Shown one piece after another: positions 11,331 to 22,769 of a DNA stretch of 64,000 nucleotides (position 1 is the stretch's first letter; every line of letters starts with the position of its first letter). Where the stretch lies: positions 62,001 to 126,000 of the forward strand of contig JAJOHG010000009.1 in NCBI GenBank assembly GCA_021029095.1. The letters are read 5' to 3'. Made by a program: the position numbers and the translations under genes. The notes under the pieces were generated by a model. It was not told the DNA's origin, did no database searches, and saw only the letters and a list, made by a program, of their open reading frames with translations. Origin of the DNA: Phellopilus nigrolimitatus (Eukaryota; Basidiomycota; Agaricomycetes; Hymenochaetales; Hymenochaetaceae).

Positions 11331-14143
11331 CAGTTGACTATCTAATAATGAATACGGTCCGTTCCCAGTTTTTGTATTCATTAATGGATCATATTCACTA
11401 GCGGATGTCACGTACTTGTGACTACGTGTGACTGTACATGGCGCTCCTGTCACACCAGTTTAATAATTCTAATTGTGTATTTTTTAAGCAATAAAACTCA
11501 TATGTACTATTAGGAGTGAGATATGTTAGAGGAGAAGACAAGAAAGGGCTCAGGAAGTGTCCATGGTATCGAAATCACGTACGGTAAAGAATGAATCTAG
11601 TGTGACCTGCTTATGTGATTCCAAATCGAGGCGGCGGAGGTGCCCGCGCATGTGCCGCAGCTGCCTCTGCAACTCGAGTGCCGCAACGCCATCGGCTTCA
11701 GAGTGTGCGATGCACAGTTTCTCGAGCTTCTCGCACAGCTCAATACCTTCTCGTGCTGATACAACTTCATCTGCGTTATCGTCTTCGGGATCGTCGTCAA
11801 GGACTTCTGTTGCCGTGACATCACCATTCTGTTCTGCAACCAGCCTCCGTGCCTCCGCAATGATTTCAATGTCACCTCCAGGAAAATGGTAAGGTGATTC
11901 ACCAATCTCCATCTCTTCAATCGGATTCACAAGTTCTTCAAGAGTAGGAGCAGTGCCCCGGATGTGATTGAGCTTTTTCAAGTCGTCAACAGCCTCCATC
12001 AGCGATTTCTCGAACGACTCGAGCTGCGGGATTGTCGCTTTGTCAGGAATCAACGGGACTGGATCTGGGATGGCTGGTGGTGCTGACTGTTGAGCTTTGT
12101 GTGCGAGCTCATGGATAGCTGAGACTGCAGCAGGTACGTCTGATTCTGCTTGGAATACTGCATCAAAGGCCGGTTTCCAATCTGCATAAAGATAACGCTC
12201 TTTTAGATAGGCTTCGAGCTTTTTAATTGTCTCTGGCATTGTCATATCGTCGCAGCCTTCTGCAATATTCCAGGCATTTGGATCTTGGCTTGGAGATTCT
12301 ACAGTGCCCGCCCCGATTGGCAATGCGCACGCAGTAACACTAGAAACACAGATTAGCTCTGACTCATAACTTTAACAGCTTTATTAACTTACGCTTCAAC
12401 TGCGTCTTGTATTTTTGTGTGATTCCAACAGTTTCGCCTCGTCTCAGGTGAGACAATATTCCAGGCCTCCTTCGCCATCAACATAACTTCGAGTAAGTTC
12501 ACCTTATAAACGTCACTTTCGCCTGCCTTATCAAGGGAAATTGCTCGCAGACAGAATGTACGTCGATAAATTGCTTTCCAGCACCGAATGATGCCAGCAT
12601 CGAGAGGTTGGATAAAGGCTGTCATGTTGGGTGCGAGGAATTCTATATGAATGTTGGTGGGTTCGTATTTGATGATATGTCCGGCAAAGTTATCAACAAG
12701 CAGACAGATGTGCCGCTCCTGTCTTCTGAAGAAACGGTCCTGCTCCTTAACCCACCTACACATACGGTAAGCTAATGCTTTGCGAATAATGATGTTTTTA
12801 CTTACTCTTCAAAAAGTGCGGCTGTCATCCAAGCAGTCTTGTTGTTTCGGTAGTAAAAGCCTTTCTTTTCAGGCTTAATCTTGTTGAAGCAGCGAGGCTG
12901 CTGCGACTTTCCAATAAAGAAGACTGGCAAAGTCTCACTTCCGTCTGAATTGCAAGCAAATCCACAGTGATCCGAAATTTGCTGTTTTTTTTCCCTGACA
13001 TTTGCTTCGTAACCAATCCTCGATCAGGTGGAGCACTTGAATGATAATTTGGTCAGACTGATCAACCACCAAATAGTATACCATCTTCTTTCTGCATTTG
13101 AAGACGAGGACTGTCAATCCGAACAGGCCTGACTCGTTAAAATTCCATCGGTCCTTCTTCGCATATGTAGACAGAACTTTGGACAGCCGTTTGCGTTCAA
13201 CTTCAACAGCTGCCTGGTCTACAGACCCTGCTTCACCATGTCTTCGATACTCCTTCAATGCGTGACTGTTTCAGAGACTAAGTAAGATTACACCAATATA
13301 AAGATAATTGAAAACGTACGCTTTGCAAGATTTTGGTACCCAACCATTGCTTTTCAACCGCTCTTCTGTCGGCACATCCATTGCCTCCTCGAACTTTGTG
13401 CGTTTTGCCACTAGCATAGGTCCATTCACCGTCTCATTCTTTTCCTCCATATGCTTGACCCAGAGCACCAAAGCCTCCTCTACATCTGGTCTGGTGACAA
13501 TGCGTGTTCGTCTTGAAGAAAGTGAGTTCGTGTTGGATACAGACTTAGCCTGGTCTATTGCTCGGCCATCTACAGATAAATGGCGACAAAGAGCCGGCTG
13601 CGAGAATTCAGAGCACCCTCCGGACGAGAACAAAAATATTTGACAACATCGGCTTGTTTGATCTCAGGGTTTGCATCACAGTAGACGACAACATTCAGCC
13701 AGTCATTCAGAGTAAGGTGTTTCAAAGTATGTTTTGGTTGAATAATGGCAGATGTCTCCGGAGCATGTTTGTCTTTTGGTTTGCGAGTTCAAGGAGGATA
13801 CGGAACTTTTTGGTCACGAGTCTTCCGTTTTTTTGCATCCATTGAGTGGGGATTTGGACGAGCAGTGATCTTTCCTCCTTTCCTTACATTTTGCTTTGCG
13901 TACTGGCTGTCAAACATGTCTAATGCTGTGTTGGGATCACGATCGAGGTGCAAGGCTCATCAAATCTCGACAAAAATAACCCGAAAAAGCAAATCTATTA
14001 ATGCATATGGCCAAAAATCCGTATTCACTATTCGATACCGGATTTTATGAATAATTTGGCGGGCACGGAGTCGGTTCCAGCATTTCTTATTCATTAGTAG
14101 CTCATATTCATTATTAGCTAATTCATTATTAGATATTCAACTG
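11331..14143. mobile_element. pogo/Fot1-like DNA transposon, 2.8 kb
   Basis: Terminal inverted repeats CAGTTGACTATCTAATAATG (left) and the complement of CAGTTGAATATCTAATAATG (right), flanked by TA on both sides (11329-11330 and 14144-14145). The interior holds a reverse-strand transposase with CENP-B-type and DDE_1 domains, now broken. The TAATAATGAAT motif recurs beneath both ends. The flanks rejoin into a sequence matching the upstream region of the decayed gene copy at 7310-7440, which defines the empty site. The TIRs also resemble the CAGTTGATTATCTCATAATG ends of the MITEs at 23626 and 35906, so those may be distant non-autonomous relatives. Confidence 0.9.
11550..13912 (-). pseudogene. 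pogo-like transposase (HTH_psq, HTH_Tc5, DDE_1), broken
   Basis: Reads downward from about 13912. N-terminus MFDSQYAKQNVRKGGK; a psq-like HTH around LTLNDWLNVVVYCDANPEIK; a CENP-B/Tc5 DNA-binding segment VEEALVLWVKHMEEKNETVN with GPMLVAKR; an intron near 13319-13267 leading to LKEYRRHGEAG; then catalytic-core pieces STYAKKDRWNFNESGLF (first Asp in FNESG is altered), LLVDNFAGH (second Asp) and LAPNMTAFIQPLDAGIIRCW. A C-terminal acidic tail (12323-11550) follows. It is inactive: there is a TGA in the N-terminal frame near 13795, a frameshift near 13615 (FCSRPEGAL versus FSQPALCRHLS), and another frame change around 13000. Family assignment is secure; activity is not expected. Confidence 0.9.
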
Positions 14144-14368
14144 TAGAAGGTGTTGTCGGAGTTTGAAATAGTAAGACATTCTTTTTTCGCTTCTTACTTC
14201 TTGTACAGCATTAGGGCGTAGAGGCTAATTCAAGTCCTTCTTTCTTCTTACCTTCATCATTCCCTCCATCTCCTCCTCCCTCCTCCGATCCACTCTCCAC
14301 CTCCCTCTCAGCTCGACGCCTCCGATCTCTCAACTCGCCGTCTCGGACCTCCGTCAAAAAAAAAAGCA

Positions 14369-14393
14369 CTCGCGACTGTATTACAGGCGCGAG
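14369..14393. repeat. 25-bp palindrome preceded by an A run (copy 3, inverted)
   Basis: CTCGCGACTGTATTACAGGC-GCGAG preceded by 10 A, so the A/T-run side is inverted relative to the copies at 7160 and 11170. The adjacent 100 bp read on the reverse strand are G-rich and similar in character to the sequence after the other two copies. Confidence 0.75.
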
Positions 14394-16389
14394 TTGTTTA
14401 CGCCAGGAGTGGAGAAGGACAACATCCGGAGGCCTTTTTTTCAGATCCGTTTCTTTGTCTGCTCGAGCGGATATGCGTGCACAGCTCTGTGTGTTCACCT
14501 CGTGCACAGTCCGTGACTCCGCCCTCTTGGTCCGCGTGCACTCGTCTCGGCCCTCTTCGGCTGCCTGTGTTGGTGTCCGCCATCCTCACCCATGCGTGCT
14601 CATCTCCACCCTCCTTGGTTGCATGTGCTCGACTCCACCTTCCTCCTCCCTTCCTCGTCCACGCCCTCATCCCCGCTCTTCTAAGCGTTGTCCGTATCCA
14701 TTCTCCTCAGCTTCACTATGTCCTTCCACCCCACATTCGCGCTCGCGGGTAGCGCAATTAGCAGACATTCGGTCTTGAAGCTCACTTGATTTGCTCTTAC
14801 GGTCGATTCGTATTCTCCTCGCACATTCCCGGGTTCCCATGCGCACTTATGTCTGTACATTTACCGGGTTTTTTCCCCGTTCGGACGGACGACGCCCTCG
14901 GCACCTTGGCCATCCTATCCGGTTCTTTCCTCCTCATTCGTCGTTCGCTGCTATACACTGCCCCACCTGTTGATCAGACCGAAGCGATCGCGTCTCGAAG
15001 AGTTGCGGAGGTGCACCGAGTTATGAACCATGCACCGTGATCTGCCTTGCGGTGTGGCTCCTACATCAACTACAACAAGCTCTTCCAGAACATCGCTCCA
15101 TGTCTGTCTGCCGACAGCCTCTCCGATTTATCGTACGATGCTATGAGGCACTCTCCGGGAAGTAGTGGCAGTGGACATCAGCGGGACGTTTCGTCTGACA
15201 ATCGATGTATGATATTTTTCGTGTAGTCTATGTCGGCGCGTGGTCCTCCCTGTTTCTCATCGTTACACACAGTCGCTATTGCTTATGTAAAGGAGGGCGT
15301 AAGTCTCGTTTTCTCGGGAGTTGTAAAAATTGGTCATACGTCATAGGGTCACCGACAGACTCTTAGATTTTACTGTGGTTGTGTTGTTATGACGTATGTC
15401 TCGTTTTCTCGAGGAGTGAGAAATCGGGACGTACGTCATAGTCCAGAGCTTCACTTCACTCCCTGTATGTCGTCCCATCATTTTGGTCTCATTCTTACTC
15501 AGCATGATTTGTCTTCTTTTTTAGAATGGGCTCGGGCCGGCTAATACGGCCCGCCTTTCGCTGACTAAGTCCCGTCATGTTATGCTCTGGTTAGCCAATG
15601 ACAGCGTTCCATTGCCTACCTACTGAGAGGTAAGCTCGAAACTATTGTTTTTCGTCTAATACTCACCTACTCCTCCTTTAGTCAGACCTGACATCCGATG
15701 TATCCTCCATTCGTTCTTCTTACCCGGTGGGATGTCGCTATCCTTCCAATGGTTTTGGTGAAGCTTGGCAGATCTTGCCTACTATCGGTTTGCTGAAAAA
15801 ATTTTTTTGGGGGGTCGAGAAGGAATGGACCTCCGTTCCGTTCCTAATCGTCCCGGTCTCCACTACCACTGCCCTGAAGAGTGTAGAACGTGGAGGTCGT
15901 CGGGGAAATTTTTTTGGGTTCTACGTGCCACCTTGTGTCTCCCGACCAATGTCTTTGTCACTCCACCGTCTGCGGAGTCCGTTTCGTGTGTCCGGTGTCT
16001 CGGGTTGTGGATGATTTTCAATCCGACTGTCCTTTCCTGGTGTCCATGCTCTCGTCCGATGTGTCGGACGGCGGACTTTCGTCACGCCATCCACTCCTAC
16101 GGCTCCAGTCCCCTTTTTTTTCCCCTCTGCCTGCCTTCATGATATAAAGCAAGCCGTTTTCGACTGGTTTCTTAACCTCTGTGTTCTGAGCACGGATTCC
16201 TGCAGTAAGTACTTGAGCTCGCTCAGACCGCGTAAACTGATGACATGGTTCGTTAGATGTCTTCCTCTAATTCCCAAGGTTCGTCTCTTTCTTTTTCCCC
16301 TCTCTATCTGCTATTCGCGGCTGTGTACAGTCGCGAACATAGATATAGTGTCGTTCCATGTCATTACCTTTCTCATTTATATTCTAGAT
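14394..16389. other. Pyrimidine-rich region without recognised genes
   Basis: The + strand is strongly C+T-rich from about 14230 to 16150. Several + frames stay open (14455-14778, 15727-16147), but this is expected from the composition and the peptides match nothing I know. A direct repeat lies at 15296-15441. Confidence 0.5.
15296..15441. repeat. Direct repeat of about 48 bp
   Basis: Two copies, about 15299-15346 and 15394-15441, share GTMWGTCTCGTTTTCTCG and end with TACGTCATAG. They are about 95 bp apart. No function can be inferred. Confidence 0.6.
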
Positions 16390-16993
16390 AGCGACGTCTC
16401 GAGTGAGGCTCGGTCTGTCGAAGGCGAGCAGTTATGGTCGATAACTAAGACATTGTTGTCCTCAAACCGCGAAGATCAACGCATCGTTTCGCTCTTTCAA
16501 GGGCTACAGCCCCAAGCTCACCATCGTGATCTGCGGGAAGCGGCATCGTACGCGCTTCTACCCTACGAGTCCCGAGCAGGTGGACAAGACCTCGAACACG
16601 AAGGCCGGGACGCTCGTCGACCGGGGCGTCACTGCAGTACATAAGTTCGATTTCTTCCTGCAAGTGCACGCGGGGCAGCAAGGTACAGTGCGCGCGACGC
16701 ACTACATAGTAATAATACTCGACGAGAACCGGTTCCCCTCGGACAACCTCCAGCAGGGCGCGCACGATGCAAGCTACCTGTGGGCGCCCGCGACGAAGAG
16801 CGTGCGGTTGGTCCCACCGGCATACGCGGCGGAATGGGTGCGCCAGCGCGCGCGGCTATATCTCCATGACATCCTCCCCCCTCCGGGCAGCAAGGAGAGT
16901 GCCATGGATGAAGCACAGATTATGCGCAGGGCGAAAGAATTGTGGGGCGCGGGTGTCCATGAGAATCTTCGGGGTTCCATGTTCTACTTGTGA
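16390..16993 (+). pseudogene. Argonaute fragment, C-terminal half of PIWI domain
   Basis: The frame through 16472-16993 encodes KINASFRSFKGYSPKLTIVI then CGKRHRTRFYPTS, NTKAGTLVDRGVT, FDFFLQVHAGQQGTVRATHY, LDENRF and ATKSVRLVPPAYAAEWVRQR, ending GSMFYL-stop. This is the order at the end of a PIWI domain. The RNase H-fold catalytic residues upstream are absent. The last catalytic position, His or Asp in active fungal and animal proteins (AYYAHLV-type), reads Glu here. Upstream of 16472 the frame meets a stop; 16394-16450 (VSSEARSVEGEQ) looks like a degraded GVSEGQF segment. PAZ, MID and N domains are missing. A non-functional fragment next to an RdRP fragment in the same orientation. Confidence 0.85.
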
Positions 16994-17639
16994 GTTGCGA
17001 CAAGAGGAGAAATAGTGAGAATTTGAACAAGAATGTGGATACGTGTTTCTGTGTATATTGAAATCTGGTAGCGTATTACATGTACATGAGACCTTTGCCA
17101 CAATGTTCGATTTGTTTTAGTGTCGTGGCTCGACACTCTTCCTGAGGCATCCTGGTCTTTTTTTCCTTGGTATTAGCGTGTCTTGACTGTCCAAGTTCGG
17201 CTTCGTTTCCCTCCCACTCCCTGTGGGCGTTGTCTACCCGGGCCCGAACCTTGATCTTGTGGAGTCACTCACCATTGCCTCTAGCATGCTGACAGCTCAA
17301 CTCATCCAGAAAGAAAGTCCCATCCACATAGTTTTGTCTCTCGTTTATCTAGAATGCATGTATCCTAAATGGCAAGAATTATCTGGGCAAAAAAAAAGGA
17401 ATCGTAACTTGCCATGCGTAGCAATGGCCCACACCGAAAGTTTTTTTTTTTTTTTTTTTTTTTTTTCCATCTCTGCTCGACTATTTTAGGACAGCGTCCA
17501 AATTGAGCCGGTTTCCGATGCCCGAGATCCGAAAATTTTCCTCCTCACATTTCGATGTCCGACATATTGTACATGCTGACATCATGCGCAATGATCAGTT
17601 CTTGTCTTAATTCTAGATACGAACGAGGAGACGCTTGAG
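16994..17639. other. Spacer with a decayed MITE fragment and poly-T
   Basis: 17290-17350 is similar to the interior of the MITE at 24753-25041 (shared CAGCTCAACTCATCCAGAAA and CATAGTTTT). TIRs are not preserved. A run of about 25 T lies at 17441-17466. No gene seen. Confidence 0.5.
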
Positions 17640-19260
17640 TGTGTTCCATAACGACTTGTACGTGCCTAATTCCTTTGATCTATTGCACCTGTTCTTATTC
17701 GCGTTTCTGCAGGTACGGCTACCAGCTCACGGAAAAGGGATGTTGCGGAAACCAAAGAGTAAAGGCAAAGCGGCGGGCGGACGGAAGATGAAACAGCCTG
17801 TGCAATTCCGCCCGCACGAAGAGCGCGCTGAGGAAGATAGCGACGCCAATTATTCAGAGAAGGACAGGAACCGCGAAGATGAAAACGAACAAAAACTCAA
17901 ATCGAGCGCGCTGAAGGCGATGCCGATCCTCGAAGACCCGAATTTCGATCCCGACGACCCTATTCTCACCGTCCCCCGCGCCCGCTACAACGCGATGCTC
18001 GCCGTACTCCGCAACACGCTCTACATGTGCGTTCCTCGTTAGCCTTCCTTGGCCATAAGATGTCTTATCTGCTGTGTTGTCACGTTCACACAGATATGCA
18101 GGTATTCTCGAGTTCGACCCTCGCGAATATACATTAGATGACTTCTATGCTCTACCGCTGGACAAGCTTGATCAATTCGACCATCTACTTCCTGCGTCCC
18201 AGGCAACTCAACACTACCCCCAGAATGTTCTGCGCTTTCCCAGCCGGCTTATATGAACCACGCCTGCTCCTCGTCTTGAACCTCGAGCCGCGAACTATTG
18301 TGTATCTGCTCCGCAAGCCCGTACTCGCCATCAGACATTTCATCACCCTGGATGCACCCGGTACATGATGTCTCTCTCAATCTTGCAGCTGAAGATCGGC
18401 GAGGACGCAAAAATAGAAAACCCCTTCAAGACGGACTGATCGACTTTCTCGCGCAACGCTTCGTACTCTGTGGCCATCAATTCGTTCCATTTCACCCAAA
18501 GGAGGACAAAGTGTATTGCGTGGAGATCAACGAGGATTTGGAGCGTATTTCAGTTGAAGCGTTGGGCGATAACTTCAGACTTTCCTTCGACACATTCATC
18601 CGATGGCACAACTCGTTAGAGTTGAATGCTTCGCAGGTATGGCCGTCCTGTTCATGCTTCACTCCGAAGTTGCTGACAAAAAACATAGCCAATCTCTAAG
18701 TGGGCGACTAGATGGGCGCTGTCTCTGTCGACATCGAAGCCTGTTCTTGAATTTGCAACCGGGAATATTTATTTAGACTTTCCGGATGTTTGTATGTCAC
18801 CAGAATTTATGGCTTTTATTGCCTGCTGAAACGATTTTCTTACTGCTCGCAGATGCCGAAGGCCAAAACCGCACGACTGACACAAAGATGACTGATGGAT
18901 GTGGTTTTATAAACCAGTCAGCTCTGGCAGAAATGGCAAGGCTCATGAACACTTACTGTTCGACGGCAGTTCAAGGTCGTATCGCTGGTTCAAAGGGTCT
19001 CTGGCTCCTTCATCCCGTCATGACAATGCGGCCTATTCTCTTGAATATAACTCTCCTGAAGCAATCCGTCTTGCATATATGTAAGTTGATCCGTTGATTT
19101 GTATGATTAAACATGTTCAGAAATTTTGTGCAGGTTCACGACTTGCTTAGACGCCAGCAAGACAGGTCTACGTGTCAAGGCGGTTGTCTTCAGGGCGGAT
19201 TCGCGGAAATGGAATAAAGAACGTCCGCTCTGCATGCAGACAAGTGAAGAGGCATTATAG
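17640..19260 (+). pseudogene. RNA-dependent RNA polymerase (QDE-1/RDR type), truncated
   Basis: Exons joined by GT-AG introns encode, in order: a charged N-terminal part (HEERAEEDSDANYS...) that I cannot assign; NLEPRTIVYLLRKPVLAIRH; LIDFLAQRFVLCGHQFVPFH; FIRWHNSLELNASQ; PISKWATRWALSLSTSKPVL; TDTKMTDGCGFINQSALAEM; and STAVQGRIAGSKGLWLLHP. The W-H-N...K-W...L-S...TDGCG...QGR.GG/AKG series is the hallmark of eukaryotic RNAi RdRPs just upstream of the catalytic DxDGD loop. After KGLWLLHP (about 19010) the frames decay, and no DxDGD motif follows before the next gene. The product would lack catalysis. It lies 0.7 kb downstream of an Argonaute fragment on the same strand. Confidence 0.85.
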
Positions 19261-19478
19261 TAAAAATCGCTTGTTGAGTACAGCTTCGAATCCTATATGG
19301 GTCATCTCTGGGAAGAGTCCAGTAGAACCGAAAGCTTTGTGGTGCTGTGAAATGTGAATATGTACTACAAAGATTATTATTGTTACTATTATTTTTTGAA
19401 AGTGCGGGTGTCAGGCAGGAGGAAAGTTAGATGCTGTGTAAAAGAGGCGTTGGATACAAACAAAAATGTAATGTGTAT

Positions 19479-20482
19479 TCATTTCTTAGGAAAAAAATCG
19501 TCAAACACGCTTCCGACCGCTCTGTTCGCGCGTCGCGGGCCCTCCTCGCTTTCGCCCAACAGCTTCGCAGCCTTGCGCACGAACTCCTTCAGCGCATACA
19601 CCTCGACGGGTCTTCTCTTGACCGCGACGCGGCACGTCGGGCACGTATACTCGGGGCTAGGGACGCGTTTGCGGAAATCCGCGCGGATCTGCTCGATGAC
19701 GGGAGCAACGCGCGGGTCGTTGCTGTGGCGGGCGAGGTCCTCTGGGATCTGTGGCCCCGCGAGGAAGTCCGGGTGCAGCTGCACGTGCTGCGTGAATGCC
19801 GTGTTGAACCAGTCGTGCAGGCATTTCTCGCAGAATGAGTGTCCGCAGCCGACGAGTCTGCGGCGAACATCAGTTGGAAATAACAAAGGATGCTAAAGTA
19901 ACAAAGTAGACGTACGTGGCAGGACTCCACATTTTCAGCGTACAGATCTCGCATGACACCGTGTCTTCTAATTCGGAATAGTCCTGCAAATCGAGCTTAT
20001 GAGTAAGACAACACAAGGTGGCACGTAGATGCGTTGACTGACAGGTCTTTGGGACGTCGCTTTCCGCTTGAGCAACTTTTCAAGATCAGAGGCTTTCGCC
20101 ATGGCTCTGTCCTTCGCTGCTTCAGCTATGTTGGCGGCCACCTCTGCTTTGGCACAACATGATTTGATCTCATTGCGTTCCTGATACTCACTATAAAACC
20201 TTGGCACAAGCTTACAGCAAACTCAAAACGTACCTTTTTCAGCACCTCGATTTCCAGTCTCAGCTGGGCCGCATCACTCGATCCCGACTGTCTTTCCGCC
20301 CGCTGACGTTTCGGCAGGGGCCGCCGCAAAGGCGGCACGTCGTCATCGTCTGAGGATAGCACAATCACATCTGGCGAAGGCGGTCGCAGGGACGTGGCCG
20401 CCTCGGACTGTACGGCTCGCCGTTCTCGAACGCGAGGTGGCTTGGACGCTTGCGACATTGCGGGTCTCGTTGAAGGCGCCAT
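19479..20482 (-). CDS. RING-finger protein with SUMO-interaction-like motif, 279 aa
   Basis: Four exons, 20482-20234, 20186-20043, 19983-19916 and 19857-19479, with introns of 47, 59 and 58 nt. They sum to 840 nt with frame kept throughout. N-terminus basic and Pro-rich; PDVIVLSSDDDD at about residues 37-48 is a classical SUMO-interaction motif (hydrophobic core plus acidic tail). A coiled-coil-like stretch follows (IAEAAKDRAMAKASDLEKLL). The RING is split by the last intron: CEICTLKMWSPAT, then LVGCGHSFCEKCLHDWF, a long insertion typical of this fungal family, and YTCPTCR. It ends SVFDDFFPKK. The RING implies an E3 ubiquitin ligase; the SIM suggests, by inference only, a SUMO-targeted ligase. 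All eight RING ligands can be assigned. One of the few intact genes here. Confidence 0.85.
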
Positions 20483-20815
20483 AGAGATCAGCTACGATGA
20501 GTGAGATGGATAGAAGACGCATATGAAACTGTAGTCACTTCAAAAGAGAGGGCGTTTGCTCCGGTGTTTCTTCTATTAACCGAATGAATTTGACTTCGGT
20601 AGTGGGCCATTGCTGCGCATGGCAAATTACGATTCCTGTTTTTTTTTTTTTTTTTTTTTTTTCCTTTCCCTCTTCAGTTCATCGACAGGGTGGTACTGTG
20701 CTATTTCAGTTCAGACTAGACCCGCCAACCGTCCTCCCTCTTAACTTGTGGTGTGCAGCAGTGCAAGGAAGAAAACAAGAAGTTAATTTTAGGGGTGGAT
20801 CGGGCTCATCAGGCT
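20483..20815. other. Intergenic; poly-T tract
   Basis: Upstream region of the RING gene. A run of about 23 T lies at 20639-20662. No gene recognised. Confidence 0.5.
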
Positions 20816-22420
20816 CTACGGCATGCAGTGTAAAAATGCGTCTGAGGGTGCGAGAATACAGCGATGCGCGCCTGGACGGAGTGTGTCGCGACGACGGATA
20901 GAAGCCGAAGGAACGCAAGGCCGAAAAGCACGTCTGCCGGTGCGATGGGTAGCGGCGGCGGCGGCGGCGCGCCGTGCTGTCCGCGCTTCCCTGCACCGAA
21001 AGCAGCCCAGGTTTCGAGCTCGCCGAATATGCTTCCTCACGTGAACGCGACGGACATCCATCGAGCGTGCCTGTCTCGCCATGAAGTTGCACGCACATTC
21101 GCTGCATGCGATGCCTGTAGAGAGCCCCGCGAGCATGTCGAACACACTGATGACAAGATCCGGTTCGCGCACCTCGACGGCCCACCGAAGGAAGGACGGG
21201 AGCTTTCCGAACTCCGCCTCGGCGAGCTCGTAATGCGCGGGTGTCTCGGTATTGGGGATGTCACCCCAAGATTGGATTGCGCTGTCTTGTGGAAAGGGCA
21301 GAATAGAGATGGCCGAGTAGTTGGAAGAGGGTGGCAATGTCGTTGCGTGTTGGTAAAGGGTCTACAGCGGATTCGGCTGGCTTGAACGAGGGCCGCATGT
21401 GTCGGTCCGCGCGAGGGCGGAACTGGTCCTCCTGCTTGTGCTTAATCTTTTCCGCAGCTCGGCAGGGTGCGTGAGTCAAGAGAGATCGAAGCAAGAGCTC
21501 GATTTCATGCAACAAATTTAACTTGAACTCCTCAGGTACGGTTCCCTTCAGGGCTCAGCCGCATCTGGAGACGTTGTTGGAGAGTAGTTGGCTCACGGTG
21601 CTCCGAACGGCGCTCAGCTGCGATACCACGTTGTAACAGAAAAGTGAACGCGTCGCCCTGAACCGCGTTGAAAACCTGCATCTCAAGGTCCTCATTTCGG
21701 AAACCTTCTACGTGCTCTCCAAAGACGTATTGCGAAATCGCGCTTCAGTAAGGAAAAGTGTCCACTCTTTAGATGCCAGGTCTTTCCGATCTGCCGTCGG
21801 AGGCAGATTCCTCCTCACGAAAGACATGAAGGCTGAATCATTGGTAATCGCAACTCCTAAGTTCGGCGCCTGGGGAACCCGGTGGGAGGATGTGATAGGT
21901 CGAGAAGCGGCAAACAAGGTGGAGAGTCATGTCGTTTCTGGGATTCCGCTCGAGCCATTCTAGGACTTGGCGAAGCTCAGCAGAAGAGAGAGGTATCTTG
22001 TGCGCGCAACAAAATAGAATGCGAACGCTAGAGTTCGGCGCTCGCACAGAAGGGATTCGCGACGTGCTGCTGCGAGAGGACGGCATGGCCAAGATTGGCA
22101 TTCCCACTGAGGAAAAACATATAAGTATTTGATTGGTAGTAGGTTTTCTTTCCCCCCTTACAGGTATGGTCATGGGTAGTCGATGGGGCACCCTCTTCAA
22201 GTCAACGCCGAGTACGCTCGCCAAGTTGCCTTTCATCTCGCAGCTGCGCACAGGCTTCCTTCACTCCGTACCTCACGGGAAAATCCAACAATAAACCAAA
22301 TCGAGGCGATCGAGCAAGCCGGGCGAACTTGCAGACTGATTTGAGATTTAGTCTTTGAGGCAGCGGATGCAGCAGAGAAGGCTGACGCATTACCTGACGA
22401 AGACGCGGCGGATACCACAC
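20816..22420 (-). pseudogene. Nucleoporin Nup192/Nup205 fragment, frames broken
   Basis: Reading downward: KSQISLQVRPACSIASIWF, FSREVRSEGSLCAAAR (22360-22250), EMKGNLASVLGVDLKRVPHR, ELRQVLEWLERNPRNDMTLH, later ELLLRSLLTHAP and IKHKQEDQFRPRADRHMRPS, RNDIATLFQLLGHLYSAL, and then FLRWAVEVREPDLVISVFDM with LAGLSTGIACSECACNFMAR (about 21200-21060). This order and wording fit the scaffold nucleoporin Nup192 of basidiomycetes, a large inner-ring nuclear pore protein. Only an internal part of a protein normally over 1,700 residues is present, and successive blocks lie in different frames with stops between some of them. Not functional. Confidence 0.75.
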
Positions 22421-22769
22421 ACAGCTTGATGTCGTTGTTGTGCTTTTTCTTGGACTTGAAAAGATCGAAGAGGACAAAATGTCAGAATGGTTTGAATTGT
22501 TGTGAGTGGGGGGAGGGCAATCTATGTGTCGATCGTTGCCTTCGCCCCCGTAGAGGAGCAAGAAAAATATAACCAATAGCGTATATGTCAGGGGGCAGAG
22601 GGATATGCTAGGTCGCGCACGCGGGATTGCACTGCATTTTGTTTCTTGGCTGCCGAATACGGAGGGCACTACGGCCCGGCGTCAGCTTAGCTAAGATTAG
22701 TCATATCGGCCAGGGGGCTTGGGCCCGACCGGACTCCTCTGCTCGTTGACTTCAACCAGTCTTCGCTCT

